49,729 bases of DNA from an uncultured Bifidobacterium sp. (GTDB lineage: Bacteria; Actinomycetota; Actinomycetes; Actinomycetales; Bifidobacteriaceae): the NCBI RefSeq assembly GCF_945269915.1, contig NZ_CALYOY010000014.1, positions 1-49,729 of the forward strand, written 5' to 3'. This document shows, piece by piece, positions 42,638-49,729 of this stretch; the stretch's first letter is position 1, and each line of letters opens with the position of its first letter. The notes below the pieces were generated by a model, which ran no database searches, had not been told where the DNA came from, and worked only from the letters and a program-made list of their open reading frames with translations. The position numbers and the translations under genes were made by a program.

Positions 42638-44002
42638 TCAGGCCAGAGCGCCCATCGGATCCCAGGCCGGCAGCATGATGGCCGGCTGGTCGAAGGCCCG
42701 GCGATACTCCTCGGGCAGCATGGATTTGGGCACGGCCACTTCGTAAACGTACTCGGTGAACCAGTCATCGCTCATGGTGAAGTAGCCCTGGTTCGCGATG
42801 TCGCCACCCCAGGAGTTCTCGACCCGCCAACGGTTGGTGGTGGTCCCGTCATCGGCCACGTCGACACCCACGAAGGCCATGGCATGGTTCTGGGCGGAGT
42901 CACCGAAGCGCACACGCTCCTCCTTGTCCATGTCGAAGTCCACGTCGTAAACCCTGCCGTACTCGAAGAGGTCGGTGGCCCACTGGCCCATCTTCCGGTC
43001 CATCATCGGGTGGCAGTCGGCGCCGAACCAGACGGGGAGGCCCTGATCGGCCATCAACCTGCGAGCGCAATCCTTCATGAAGTCCACAGGCACGTTCAGG
43101 TACTCGGTAGGATCGCCACCGGCCACGTTGCCCAGATGCTCGATACCGATCTTGATTCCCTTGGGGTGCTCGCGGCGGGGGTCGTCGACCAGGCAGACGT
43201 AGTCCTCCAGGCCGGCATCCACATACTTCTTCCAGAACTCCTGGGGGGTGATCCTGCCGTCGCGGTGGAAGACGCCGTCCTTGTCGGTCCACTCCCAGTC
43301 GAAGCTGGTGGGCGGGGTGCCCAGGTGGATGGTCAGGATTCGGTGCCCGGCCCGGGTGGTATCGGCGATGATTCGGTCGATCTTTGCGGGTTCGGCCACC
43401 ATGTGGGCCACGGCCTGGTGGAGAAGGCGACGCAGTTGGTGATCCAGTTCACCCGTATTCCGGGAGGAGGCGGTCTCCGGGTAGTACGGCTTGGGGACCG
43501 CACCGTACTTCTTGTAGATGTTCATGGCCATGATCCACTGGCCGCCATCGCCCATGACGTCGCCAAGGAGGAACTGCATGAGCTGGGAGTCGGTCGGTTC
43601 GCCCGCACGGACCAGGGCCGCCATGTCCCTGAGGAAGTAGTTGACCCGTTCCAGCTTGTCGTAGTACATCGCATAGTTCTGCGAGAGCTCGAAGTCGCCC
43701 ATGGGGTTGGCCGGGCTGGAGGCGTCGATGTTCAATGCCCTGCGGGCCGCGAACCGGGCCACGTTCAGGGAGCTGAAGAGCCAGCAACGCCCGGAGTGGG
43801 CCTGGGATGTCACCTTGCCGTTGTCGATGCTGACGGAAAAACGGTGCTGGACCAGACGGGACCGATCATAGTTGTGGGCCACCTGGTCGATGCCGGCCTG
43901 GGTGACGGCGTTCATGGCGATACGGTTGGTCTCGCGCTGATCGAAGGCTGTGCGGAGGTCATCCAACTGAGACTGGTCGAGGGGGGTCAATGCTGATGTC
44001 AT
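42638..44002 (-). CDS. pepC: Aminopeptidase C (bleomycin hydrolase family, C1B)
   Basis: A 454-residue cytosolic cysteine aminopeptidase that completes breakdown of imported peptides. The catalytic triad is visible: Cys in QAHSGRCWLFSSLN (near residue 75), His in AQNHAMAFVGVD and Asn in RVENSWGGD. The C-terminal arm ending with DPMGALA occludes the active site in the family's hexamer and sets aminopeptidase specificity. The start at 44002 matches the family; an ATG at 44026 is also possible, and neither has an ideal ribosome binding site. No signal peptide. Transcribed alone, between the DAHP synthases and the coiled-coil gene. Confidence 0.95.
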   Translation of the reverse strand: MTSALTPLDQSQLDDLRTAFDQRETNRIAMNAVTQAGIDQVAHNYDRSRLVQHRFSVSIDNGKVTSQAHSGRCWLFSSLNVARFAARRALNIDASSPANPMGDFELSQNYAMYYDKLERVNYFLRDMAALVRAGEPTDSQLMQFLLGDVMGDGGQWIMAMNIYKKYGAVPKPYYPETASSRNTGELDHQLRRLLHQAVAHMVAEPAKIDRIIADTTRAGHRILTIHLGTPPTSFDWEWTDKDGVFHRDGRITPQEFWKKYVDAGLEDYVCLVDDPRREHPKGIKIGIEHLGNVAGGDPTEYLNVPVDFMKDCARRLMADQGLPVWFGADCHPMMDRKMGQWATDLFEYGRVYDVDFDMDKEERVRFGDSAQNHAMAFVGVDVADDGTTTNRWRVENSWGGDIANQGYFTMSDDWFTEYVYEVAVPKSMLPEEYRRAFDQPAIMLPAWDPMGALA

Positions 44003-44136
44003 ACGGGTTATCCCTGTTCCTTTCATCGGTGTGCGGTTCCACCATGATCAAGCATAGTGGAAAGCCGCTATGAGGGAACCGGTCAGCCCAGGCCGAAAAC
44101 CGGCACGGTACCATGACCAGGCCCGAGCGGATACAA

Positions 44137-44171
44137 ACCGGCCCGGCAGGAGGTTCACCCACCGGGCCGGT
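44137..44171 (-). terminator. terminator after the DivIVA-like gene
   Basis: ACCGGCCCGG at 44137-44146 pairs perfectly with CCGGGCCGGT at 44162-44171 around a 15-base loop. On the minus strand it lies 24 bases after the coiled-coil gene and is followed by TTTGTATCC. Confidence 0.8.
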
Positions 44172-44194
44172 CAGGTAATCGTTACCCCTGATTT

Positions 44195-45817
44195 CTAGCG
44201 GTCATCCTCGGAAGCAGCCTTGTCCGACAGGGGCGGGAGCACGGTCGTCTCCTGATTATTCACGGCCTGGGCGGAATCACCGGCGGGCCTGGCATCCGAA
44301 CGCTCCTCGGCTTCTTCACCCAGACCCTCATCGGCAACGGTGGACCCGGTGGATCGGCCATCGGCAAGAGGCTGTCTTGACGAGTCAACCACCTCTGGGG
44401 CTGTCTCAGCCACCCCGGAGAGGGCGGACCCCTCCGCATCGGCTTCTGCGGGCTCCTCCGCAGGCTGGGCAGGGCCCACCACCGGGGGGGTGACCGGTAC
44501 CGCGTTGACCACGGGCACACTGGGCGCTGGTGCATCGTCCTGGTCCCGGACCGACTGCTCATCATGGAACCCATCGAACTGGCCGAAGGACTTGGAGAAG
44601 ATGGAACGGAGCTCGTCCACCCGGGCCGTAATGGCGGCCTCGCGGTGCTGAAGCTTGGTGATGTGATCCTCGAGTCCTTCCAGCTCGGTCTGGGCGGCCT
44701 TGCGACGCTTTTCGATCTCGGCCTGGGCGCGTTCCTTGCCCTCTTCCAGGATCTGGGCGGCCTTGCGCTCGGACTCCTCACGCTTGAAGGAGGCGAAGGC
44801 GTCAGCATCCTTCCGGGTGGCCTTGGCCTGTTCAATCAGCTCCTGGGATTCCTTCTCGGTCGCTTCGCGCCGCTCTTCCAGGCTTTTCAGGAGGGCGCTC
44901 ACCTTGGCGGTGGCTTCATCCTGCTGGTTGGATATGTCGGAGCGGATCTGCTCGGCCTCGGCGTTGACCTTGGCCATGGTCTGTGCGCTGGTCACCTTGG
45001 CCTCGTCAACGATTCGCTGAGCCTGCGACTTGGCCTTGTCGGTGATTTCACCGGCCTGTCGGCGGGCGTCATTCAGGGTCTGGGAGACCTGCTCGCGCAC
45101 GTCGGCCAGCTTCTTGTTCGCCTCGGCCAGGGCCTGCTGAATCTGGTCGTTGGCCTCGGTCCTGAGCTTGGCGATCTCCTGGTCGGCCTTCTGGCGCTTG
45201 TCGGCGATCTCCTTGGTGGCAGCGACCTTCTCGTCAGCCAGCTGACGCTCCTGGGTGGCCTTCTCGGTGGCCAGACGCTTCTCGTGTTCCTCGCGGGAGT
45301 TCTGCAACTCCAGGTCCAGGGCCTGCCGACGCTCGGCGATGACCTTGGCGGCCGAGGACTTGTCCTGCTCGGTCTGCTGTTTGGCCGTGGTGGTCACGGT
45401 CCGCGCCTCGTCATTGGCGGCCTCGACGATGGCCTTGGCCTTGGCGTTGGCATCGTCCACAAGGCGCTGGGCATCGATCTTGGCATCGTTGACCAGGGTG
45501 GTGGCCTTCTCCTGGGCAGAGGTCCTGGTGGAGGCGGCATCCTGCTTGGCCCGGTTCAGCAACTCGGTGCTGGTCTGCTCGGCGGAGGCCAGGAGCTGCT
45601 GGGCATTGGCCCCCAGGGAAGCAAAGGAATCCTTGGAGGGAGCGGCCTTGCTGGCCTTGACCTCCTGGAGCTCGGCCTCAAGTTTGAGGATGCGGTCGTC
45701 ATCCACCTTGATCTGCTGACGGAGACGGTCCAGGTTCTTGCGGGAGTCCGCCAGGGCCTGCTCGACCCGTTCCTTGTCATACCCGCGCAGAACTACCGGA
45801 AACTGATCTTCGGCCAT
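44195..45817 (-). CDS. DivIVA-like coiled-coil protein with long repetitive helix and disordered tail
   Basis: About 540 residues. The first 25 residues, MAEDQFPVVLRGYDKERVEQ, match the N-terminal membrane-curvature-binding motif of DivIVA/Wag31 proteins. Residues about 30-410 are almost unbroken coiled coil, and the central part (about 85-290) has a repeated 11-residue-like Ala/Glu/Lys pattern such as AKAIVEAANDEART and AKSQAQRIVDEAK. The last 120 residues are Pro/Ala/Glu-rich and probably disordered. A start at 45817 is favoured by GAGGAGTG upstream. It probably acts at poles or septa in growth or division. It is much longer than typical DivIVA (160-300), so it may be a dedicated bifidobacterial cytoskeletal protein. 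Confidence 0.82.
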   Translation of the reverse strand: MAEDQFPVVLRGYDKERVEQALADSRKNLDRLRQQIKVDDDRILKLEAELQEVKASKAAPSKDSFASLGANAQQLLASAEQTSTELLNRAKQDAASTRTSAQEKATTLVNDAKIDAQRLVDDANAKAKAIVEAANDEARTVTTTAKQQTEQDKSSAAKVIAERRQALDLELQNSREEHEKRLATEKATQERQLADEKVAATKEIADKRQKADQEIAKLRTEANDQIQQALAEANKKLADVREQVSQTLNDARRQAGEITDKAKSQAQRIVDEAKVTSAQTMAKVNAEAEQIRSDISNQQDEATAKVSALLKSLEERREATEKESQELIEQAKATRKDADAFASFKREESERKAAQILEEGKERAQAEIEKRRKAAQTELEGLEDHITKLQHREAAITARVDELRSIFSKSFGQFDGFHDEQSVRDQDDAPAPSVPVVNAVPVTPPVVGPAQPAEEPAEADAEGSALSGVAETAPEVVDSSRQPLADGRSTGSTVADEGLGEEAEERSDARPAGDSAQAVNNQETTVLPPLSDKAASEDDR

Positions 45818-46073
45818 GGATTCACTCCTCTTTGCCACCAAAACATACCTATGCCCCTCCAGGTCGAACACATGGACGGGGTGACTTCGACTCTACTCCG
45901 CCATGTCTATTTTCCTGGGAGCGATGGCGCCGCATTCACCAGGAGCCTGCCTTTCCCATGAACATGCTTCGAATCAGTGCTTACCCCCGGGTGGACACCC
46001 GTCGCCAGCCCATCAACCGAACGGCCGGGCCTGGTCCATCCTCCCCTGGAATCGAAGCAATCGAAGTCAGCGA

Positions 46074-46772
46074 TCAGGCGATGAGGATGGGACTTGAGGA
46101 TGGCTGACGGTAGTACCGCACGGTCTCCCTGACCACCTCCTGGATGGCCTGGATCTGCTGCTCAAGGGGAAGACCCAACCCCTGGGGATCGGTCTCGTTG
46201 ACCATGGGAAGACTGACGAACCCGGCCAATACGTCCGGGTGCTTGGTGGCCCACCCCAGCAGGTTGTAGAAGAGCGCATTGCAGACGTAGGTGCCTGCGT
46301 CCGAGCTGAGTGTTGCCGGAATTCCGCAATGCCCGAACTCCTGAAGGATGGCACGGAGGGGAAGCCTGGTCCAGTAGGCGGCCGGCCCATCAGGGTCGAT
46401 TGGCTCTGTCGGCCCATGCCCGCTTTCATCCTGGCAGGCCAGGTCATGCCCCACCTCCTTGATGTTGACCGCACACCGCTCCATGGATATCCCACGGGCA
46501 TGGCGCTTCAGTCCTGTGGCGATGACCAGGTCGGGCTCCACCCGCTCGATGGCCTGGTGGAGGATGGGCCACGCCTTGGCGAAACTGACCGGCAGGGTCA
46601 CGGCCGTGATATCCAGGTCCACCCCCCTGAGGGGATCCTCCAACTGGGTGTCGGTCCGTGTCAGGCCGCCCATGCCCCGGTCGGCCAGGGCCTGGGGAAC
46701 CTGGTAGGAGGGGTTGACCTCAACCCCCTCATAGTGGTCGTATCCGGTGACGATGACCTTGATCTGCTCCAT
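46074..46772 (-). CDS. Pyroglutamyl-peptidase (Pcp, C15) homologue lacking the expected catalytic His
   Basis: A 232-residue protein of the pyrrolidone-carboxylate peptidase family, which removes N-terminal pyroglutamate. It begins IKVIVTGYDHYEGVEVNPS and shows VIATGLKRHARGISMERCAVN (catalytic Glu98) and SSDAGTYVCNALFYNLL (nucleophile Cys164). The family motif GFIHVPYLP appears as GFVSLPMVN, placing Ser187 where the catalytic His is expected. Activity is therefore doubtful, or a different residue serves. Two ATGs (46781, 46772) are possible and neither has a strong ribosome binding site. It follows ispD by 40 bases on the same strand. Confidence 0.82.
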   Translation of the reverse strand: MEQIKVIVTGYDHYEGVEVNPSYQVPQALADRGMGGLTRTDTQLEDPLRGVDLDITAVTLPVSFAKAWPILHQAIERVEPDLVIATGLKRHARGISMERCAVNIKEVGHDLACQDESGHGPTEPIDPDGPAAYWTRLPLRAILQEFGHCGIPATLSSDAGTYVCNALFYNLLGWATKHPDVLAGFVSLPMVNETDPQGLGLPLEQQIQAIQEVVRETVRYYRQPSSSPILIA

Positions 46773-46812
46773 ACCATCCATGGTACACAGGACAGGCGGA
46801 GGAGCCGGTGTC

Positions 46813-47592
46813 CTATTCCCCCAGCAGGGAACGGGCGATCCACTCGGCGATGGGGATGTCCGATGAAAGGGTGACCTTGAGGTTGGTCTCATTGCCGGCC
46901 ACGATGGCCACCGGCTCGTCCGGCAGGTAGTCCACCACCACCCGGGTGTCATCGGTCGGATGGAACTCCGGATCGGTGGCCGCCCTGGCATAGGCCTGGC
47001 GAAGGGTGTCGAAACGGAAGGCCTGGGGGGTCTGGGCACGGAACATGTTGTCCCTGTCCGGCACGTCACGGACCACCTTGCGCTCCCCCAGGTCGCGGGC
47101 GAAGAGAATCGTGTCGGTCGAGGGGACGGCAACGGTCACGGCACTGAAACTGTCCAGGGCCTCGATGCACCCGGTGATGGACTCCTGACTGACGAAGGGA
47201 CGGACGGCATCGTGAATCAGGATCTTGGCATCGGCGGGAATGCCGGACCCGGCCAGGGTCTGCAGGGCGGCCTCGGTGCTGTCGACCCGTTCCTCACCGC
47301 CCTGGATGATCATCCTGACCTTGGGATAGCCGTTATCCGCCACTATCTTCTCGACTGCAGGACGCACCCGGTCGTTGACCACGAGCAGGATGTCGGTGAC
47401 GTCGGGGTTGGCCTCGAAAGCCTCGATGGACCAGGCCACGATGGGCTTGCCCCCCACCCGGAAGAGCTGTTTGGGATTGTCAACGTCGAATCGGACGCCC
47501 AGCCCTGCGGCCAGGACCACCGCCACCACCGGTACGGAGCGCCGGGGGACATCCGCCCGCACTTCCGCTTCAGGTTCTCTCATCTCACTCAT
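46813..47592 (-). CDS. ispD: 2-C-methyl-D-erythritol 4-phosphate cytidylyltransferase
   Basis: About 259 residues. It transfers CMP to methylerythritol phosphate in the MEP isoprenoid pathway. The nucleotide-binding start VVLAAGLGVRFD with NPKQ, the motif GGEERVDSTEAAL, IHDAVRPFV (metal-binding Asp) and VPDRDNMFRAQTPQAFR are typical. About 20 extra residues precede the conserved start. Possible starts are a GTG at 47598 and ATGs at 47592 and 47583; 47592 is a compromise. TarI-type ribitol cytidylyltransferases are similar, but no teichoic acid genes are near. Downstream is the Pcp-like gene, and upstream the PgeF-type gene. Confidence 0.9.
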   Translation of the reverse strand: MSEMREPEAEVRADVPRRSVPVVAVVLAAGLGVRFDVDNPKQLFRVGGKPIVAWSIEAFEANPDVTDILLVVNDRVRPAVEKIVADNGYPKVRMIIQGGEERVDSTEAALQTLAGSGIPADAKILIHDAVRPFVSQESITGCIEALDSFSAVTVAVPSTDTILFARDLGERKVVRDVPDRDNMFRAQTPQAFRFDTLRQAYARAATDPEFHPTDDTRVVVDYLPDEPVAIVAGNETNLKVTLSSDIPIAEWIARSLLGE

Positions 47593-47686
47593 AGTCACAC
47601 GCTATCGGCCTTGCCGGGGGGAAACGGTGGAGGGTGGGGCTTTCTGCACTGAACATCTGCACGATTCATACCGGGCACCTCAGCCA

Positions 47687-48664
47687 TCAGTCTTCGCGCA
47701 TGATCAGCGCCAGCATACGCCCCTCGGTCTCGACTCCGGCCAGTACGGCCCGACGATGGGAGAACCAGAGGGGGTTCTCCACGGTGCACAGCCAGTGCCC
47801 GGCCCGGTCCGCACGAATGTCCCTGGCCTGCTCGGCCCCCTTGTCCACCTTGCGGATGGCATCCAACTCCTGGTCATCCTTCAGGTAGTGGGTTGCGGCG
47901 GCCACCCTGCGACCGGAATCCACAACCCTGGATATGCCTGACGCCCGCAGGGCCATCCGGGCCGCCGAGGCAATGTCGATGGAGACCCCACCGAATCGGC
48001 TGGTTCCTGCCGTTCCGGGGAAGACCTGGTCGAAGGAACGGGCCAGGTCTTCGTCAACCTGATAGCAGTCAGGACAGATGCAGGGACCCAGCGTGGCCAC
48101 AATCCCGCCCAGGTCGGCACCCTTGGACACCATCATGTCGACCAGGGAGGCGATGACCCCGGCCACCAGCCCCTTACGTCCGCAGTGGGCGGCTCCGATG
48201 ACGCCCGCCTCCGGATCGGCCAGAAGAACAGGCAGGCAGTCGGCGGCGAAGATACCCAGGGCCTGGTCGGTCCTGGTGGTCACCTGGGCATCGGCAGGAG
48301 GGGCATCCATGCCGGCAGGATCGCGCCCATCCGCATCAACGACCCTGGCCGAATGGACCTGGCTGACGAGGCGGAGCGGCTTTCCCAGCTCCCGGCTCAG
48401 CGCCTGACGGTTGGCCTCCACCGATCCCGGCTCATCCCCGCCCTTACCGCCAAGGTTGAGCGAAGCGTACCCACCCTGTGAAACCCCTCCCAGGCGGGTG
48501 GTGTACACCACCCTGACGCCCGGGGCCAGATCGATGGGAATGGTGACGGGTATGGGAGCACCGCCCGCATCATGGGTGGGAATGGCGGAGCTGTCTACAA
48601 CCCCGTGTTCATCGGACCACTGATCAGACATACCCGATTCGGGTCCTGCAGCCTGCTTGGCCAT
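47687..48664 (-). CDS. PgeF/YfiH-family protein (polyphenol oxidase / purine nucleoside phosphorylase-like)
   Basis: About 325 residues of the multicopper-named DUF152 family. Conserved points are TTRLGGVSQGGYASLNLG, SQVHSARVV, ADCLPVLLADP, AAHCGRKGLVAGVI and LGPCICPDCYQVDEDL, whose His and Cys residues form a zinc site. Homologues include LACC1/FAMIN-type purine nucleoside enzymes and PgeF, which edits wrong amino acids in peptidoglycan stems; the role here is not settled. About 40 variable residues precede the domain. The ATG at 48664 has AAAGGAAT upstream. It lies between the aldo/keto reductase and ispD on one strand. Confidence 0.88.
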   Translation of the reverse strand: MAKQAAGPESGMSDQWSDEHGVVDSSAIPTHDAGGAPIPVTIPIDLAPGVRVVYTTRLGGVSQGGYASLNLGGKGGDEPGSVEANRQALSRELGKPLRLVSQVHSARVVDADGRDPAGMDAPPADAQVTTRTDQALGIFAADCLPVLLADPEAGVIGAAHCGRKGLVAGVIASLVDMMVSKGADLGGIVATLGPCICPDCYQVDEDLARSFDQVFPGTAGTSRFGGVSIDIASAARMALRASGISRVVDSGRRVAAATHYLKDDQELDAIRKVDKGAEQARDIRADRAGHWLCTVENPLWFSHRRAVLAGVETEGRMLALIMRED

Positions 48665-48748
48665 GCTGGCATCATTCCTTTCCTTGCCGTCCAAAGCCCT
48701 TCCCCGCCATGGTAAGGCCTGGAATCATCACCCAGATTCCTGCCGGTC

Positions 48749-49615
48749 TCAGCCCAGAAGGGCCCTTTCCTCGGGACTCAGATCAAGTCGGGTCGCCTTC
48801 AGGGAATCCAGAATGGTCGATGCACGGTGGGCTCCCGGAATGACGAACACATGCTCGCTCCGGGCCAGTTCCCAGGCGAGGACAACCGACTGATAGGATA
48901 CGTCCCGTTCCCCGGCGACCTTGCGGAAAGGGTCGTACCTGGTTTCGTCCTTGGCCTTGCGGAAGCCTCCCAGAGGGCTCCAGCAGACGAAGGCCAGACC
49001 CAGGCCGGAGACATAATCGAGTTCATCCCGGCTGGAGAGGAAGGTCGGCGAGAATTGGTTCTGGACGGCCACCAGGTCAGCCCCCATGACCTCCCTGGCC
49101 ATGTCGATCTGCTCACGGTCGGCGTTGGAGACGCCCAGGGTCCGGGCCACCCCCTCCTGGACCAGGGATTCCATGGCCTCAAGGGATTCGCGGTACGGCA
49201 CCTGGGGATCGGGGCGGTGGAAGTACAGCAGGTCGATGGTGTCGACGCCCAGGGCCTGGGCAGACTCCTTGGCATGCCTGATCAGGCTCTCCGGGCGACC
49301 ATCCACGGCCCAGGTGGGCTTTCCTTCGGTGAAGTTGCGGTAATGCCCCACCTTGGTGGCCACCAGGACATCCTCACGGGGGCCCTTCCAGGACTCCAGG
49401 GCCTTGCGGACCAAGCGCTCGTTGGTCTGCTCCGGGCCGCCCGACTCATAGTAGGACCAAGCCGTGTCCAGTTGGCGGCACCCCGCATCAAGGGCGGCGT
49501 GAATGATTTCAATGCCGGTCTGCTCGTCGGGCTTCCCCTCTATGGAAAGACCCATACAGCCCAGACCGACCGCCGTGGTCGTGAAGGGGCCCAGTGCTCT
49601 CATCGATGATGTCAT
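48749..49615 (-). CDS. Aldo/keto reductase
   Basis: A 288-residue NADP-dependent (beta/alpha)8 oxidoreductase. The catalytic tetrad can be placed: Asp and Tyr in LDTAWSYYE, Lys in VATKVGH and His in LLYFHRPDP. The cofactor end shows VFVIPGAHRASTILDSL, and LGCMGLS near the start is common to the AKR YajO/YakC branch. The second of two adjacent ATGs (49615) fits the GAGGAG upstream best. The substrate is unknown. It heads a minus-strand series with the PgeF-type gene, ispD and the Pcp-like gene, though gaps of 84-94 bases leave room for other promoters. Confidence 0.92.
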   Translation of the reverse strand: MTSSMRALGPFTTTAVGLGCMGLSIEGKPDEQTGIEIIHAALDAGCRQLDTAWSYYESGGPEQTNERLVRKALESWKGPREDVLVATKVGHYRNFTEGKPTWAVDGRPESLIRHAKESAQALGVDTIDLLYFHRPDPQVPYRESLEAMESLVQEGVARTLGVSNADREQIDMAREVMGADLVAVQNQFSPTFLSSRDELDYVSGLGLAFVCWSPLGGFRKAKDETRYDPFRKVAGERDVSYQSVVLAWELARSEHVFVIPGAHRASTILDSLKATRLDLSPEERALLG

Positions 49616-49692
49616 CATCCGCTCCTCGGTAGTGTACGAATATCATACTGTTCCATTTTCCCGGACCAGACGATTCTAGCCTCAGGGTCCCG

Positions 49693-49729
49693 TCAGCGCC
49701 CGCCGAAGGAACCGCCTCCGCCGCCGAAG
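49693..49729 (-). CDS. C-terminal end of a glycine-rich membrane-type protein (partial)
   Basis: The last 37 bases, read on the minus strand, give FGGGGGSFGGR and a TGA stop. A Gly/Ser/Phe tail of this form ends many DUF2207 and TPM-domain membrane proteins. The gene continues beyond the window, so this call depends on the tail pattern alone. Confidence 0.45.
   Translation of the reverse strand, partial: FGGGGGSFGGR

Noticed and set aside
44564..45961. 465-residue plus-strand Leu/Gly-rich frame resembling a membrane protein
   Set aside because: It mirrors the Ala/Glu/Lys codons of the coiled-coil gene on the other strand; the hydrophobicity is a by-product of complementing those codons.
46074..47132. 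352-residue version of the Pcp-like gene
   Set aside because: The first 117 residues overlap ispD in another frame and are not conserved; the Pcp domain starts at the ATG at 46772 or 46781.

Overview
The window is about 60% G+C, densely coded, and uses strong AGGAGG-type ribosome binding sites. It carries a class Ib ribonucleotide reductase cluster, a CIRCE-controlled groES, an rplJ-rplL pair with an L10-type leader, IspD of the MEP pathway, aminopeptidase C, a long DivIVA-like coiled-coil protein, a DeoR/LacI-type sugar regulator and several intracellular glycosidases. This points to a high-GC Gram-positive, most likely a Bifidobacterium or close relative, perhaps an insect-gut or plant-glycoside-using one. 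The assignment is an inference from gene content; no phylogenetic marker was searched. No prophage, insertion sequence or CRISPR array was seen.

Region 1 (1-7.7 kb, plus strand). A URO-D superfamily protein with an apparent HxC...C zinc site leads an operon for a branched-chain-amino-acid-type ABC transporter: a lipoprotein receptor, a fused LivH-LivM permease and a fused LivG-LivF ATPase, joined by ATGA overlaps. An O-acetylhomoserine sulfhydrylase (metY) follows behind a structured leader. Together they could be an uncharacterised uptake and methyl/sulfur-transfer unit.

Region 2 (7.7-14.7 kb, minus strand). tRNA-Tyr, tRNA-Thr, tRNA-Met and rpmG; then nrdI-nrdE-nrdF with possible NrdR boxes upstream; a decayed second nrdF; a HisC-like aminotransferase; groES with a perfect CIRCE.

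Region 3 (14.7-25.4 kb). An unknown membrane protein with a very basic tail and a RimJ-type acetyltransferase (minus); 5-formyl-THF cyclo-ligase, an FmdB zinc ribbon, a SAF/CpaB-like protein and mscL (plus); then a minus-strand operon of an FHA protein, a 1236-residue helicase-like protein whose ATPase motifs are degenerate, and a small coupled ORF.

Region 4 (25.7-39.1 kb). A carbohydrate island interrupted by rplJ-rplL. On one side are two GH30 paralogues. On the other is a minus-strand operon of a CUT1 sugar ABC transporter (receptor and two permeases), a DUF624 membrane protein and a GH78 alpha-L-rhamnosidase, with a divergent DeoR/LacI chimeric regulator. None of the three glycosidases has a signal peptide, so import followed by intracellular hydrolysis of a rhamnose/glucose-containing glycoside is the simplest reading.

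Region 5 (39.1-49.7 kb, minus strand). Mainly housekeeping: MTA/SAH nucleosidase, two overlapping DAHP synthases, aminopeptidase C, the DivIVA-like protein, a pyroglutamyl-peptidase homologue lacking the expected catalytic His, IspD, a PgeF-type protein, an aldo/keto reductase, and the glycine-rich end of a further gene cut by the window edge.
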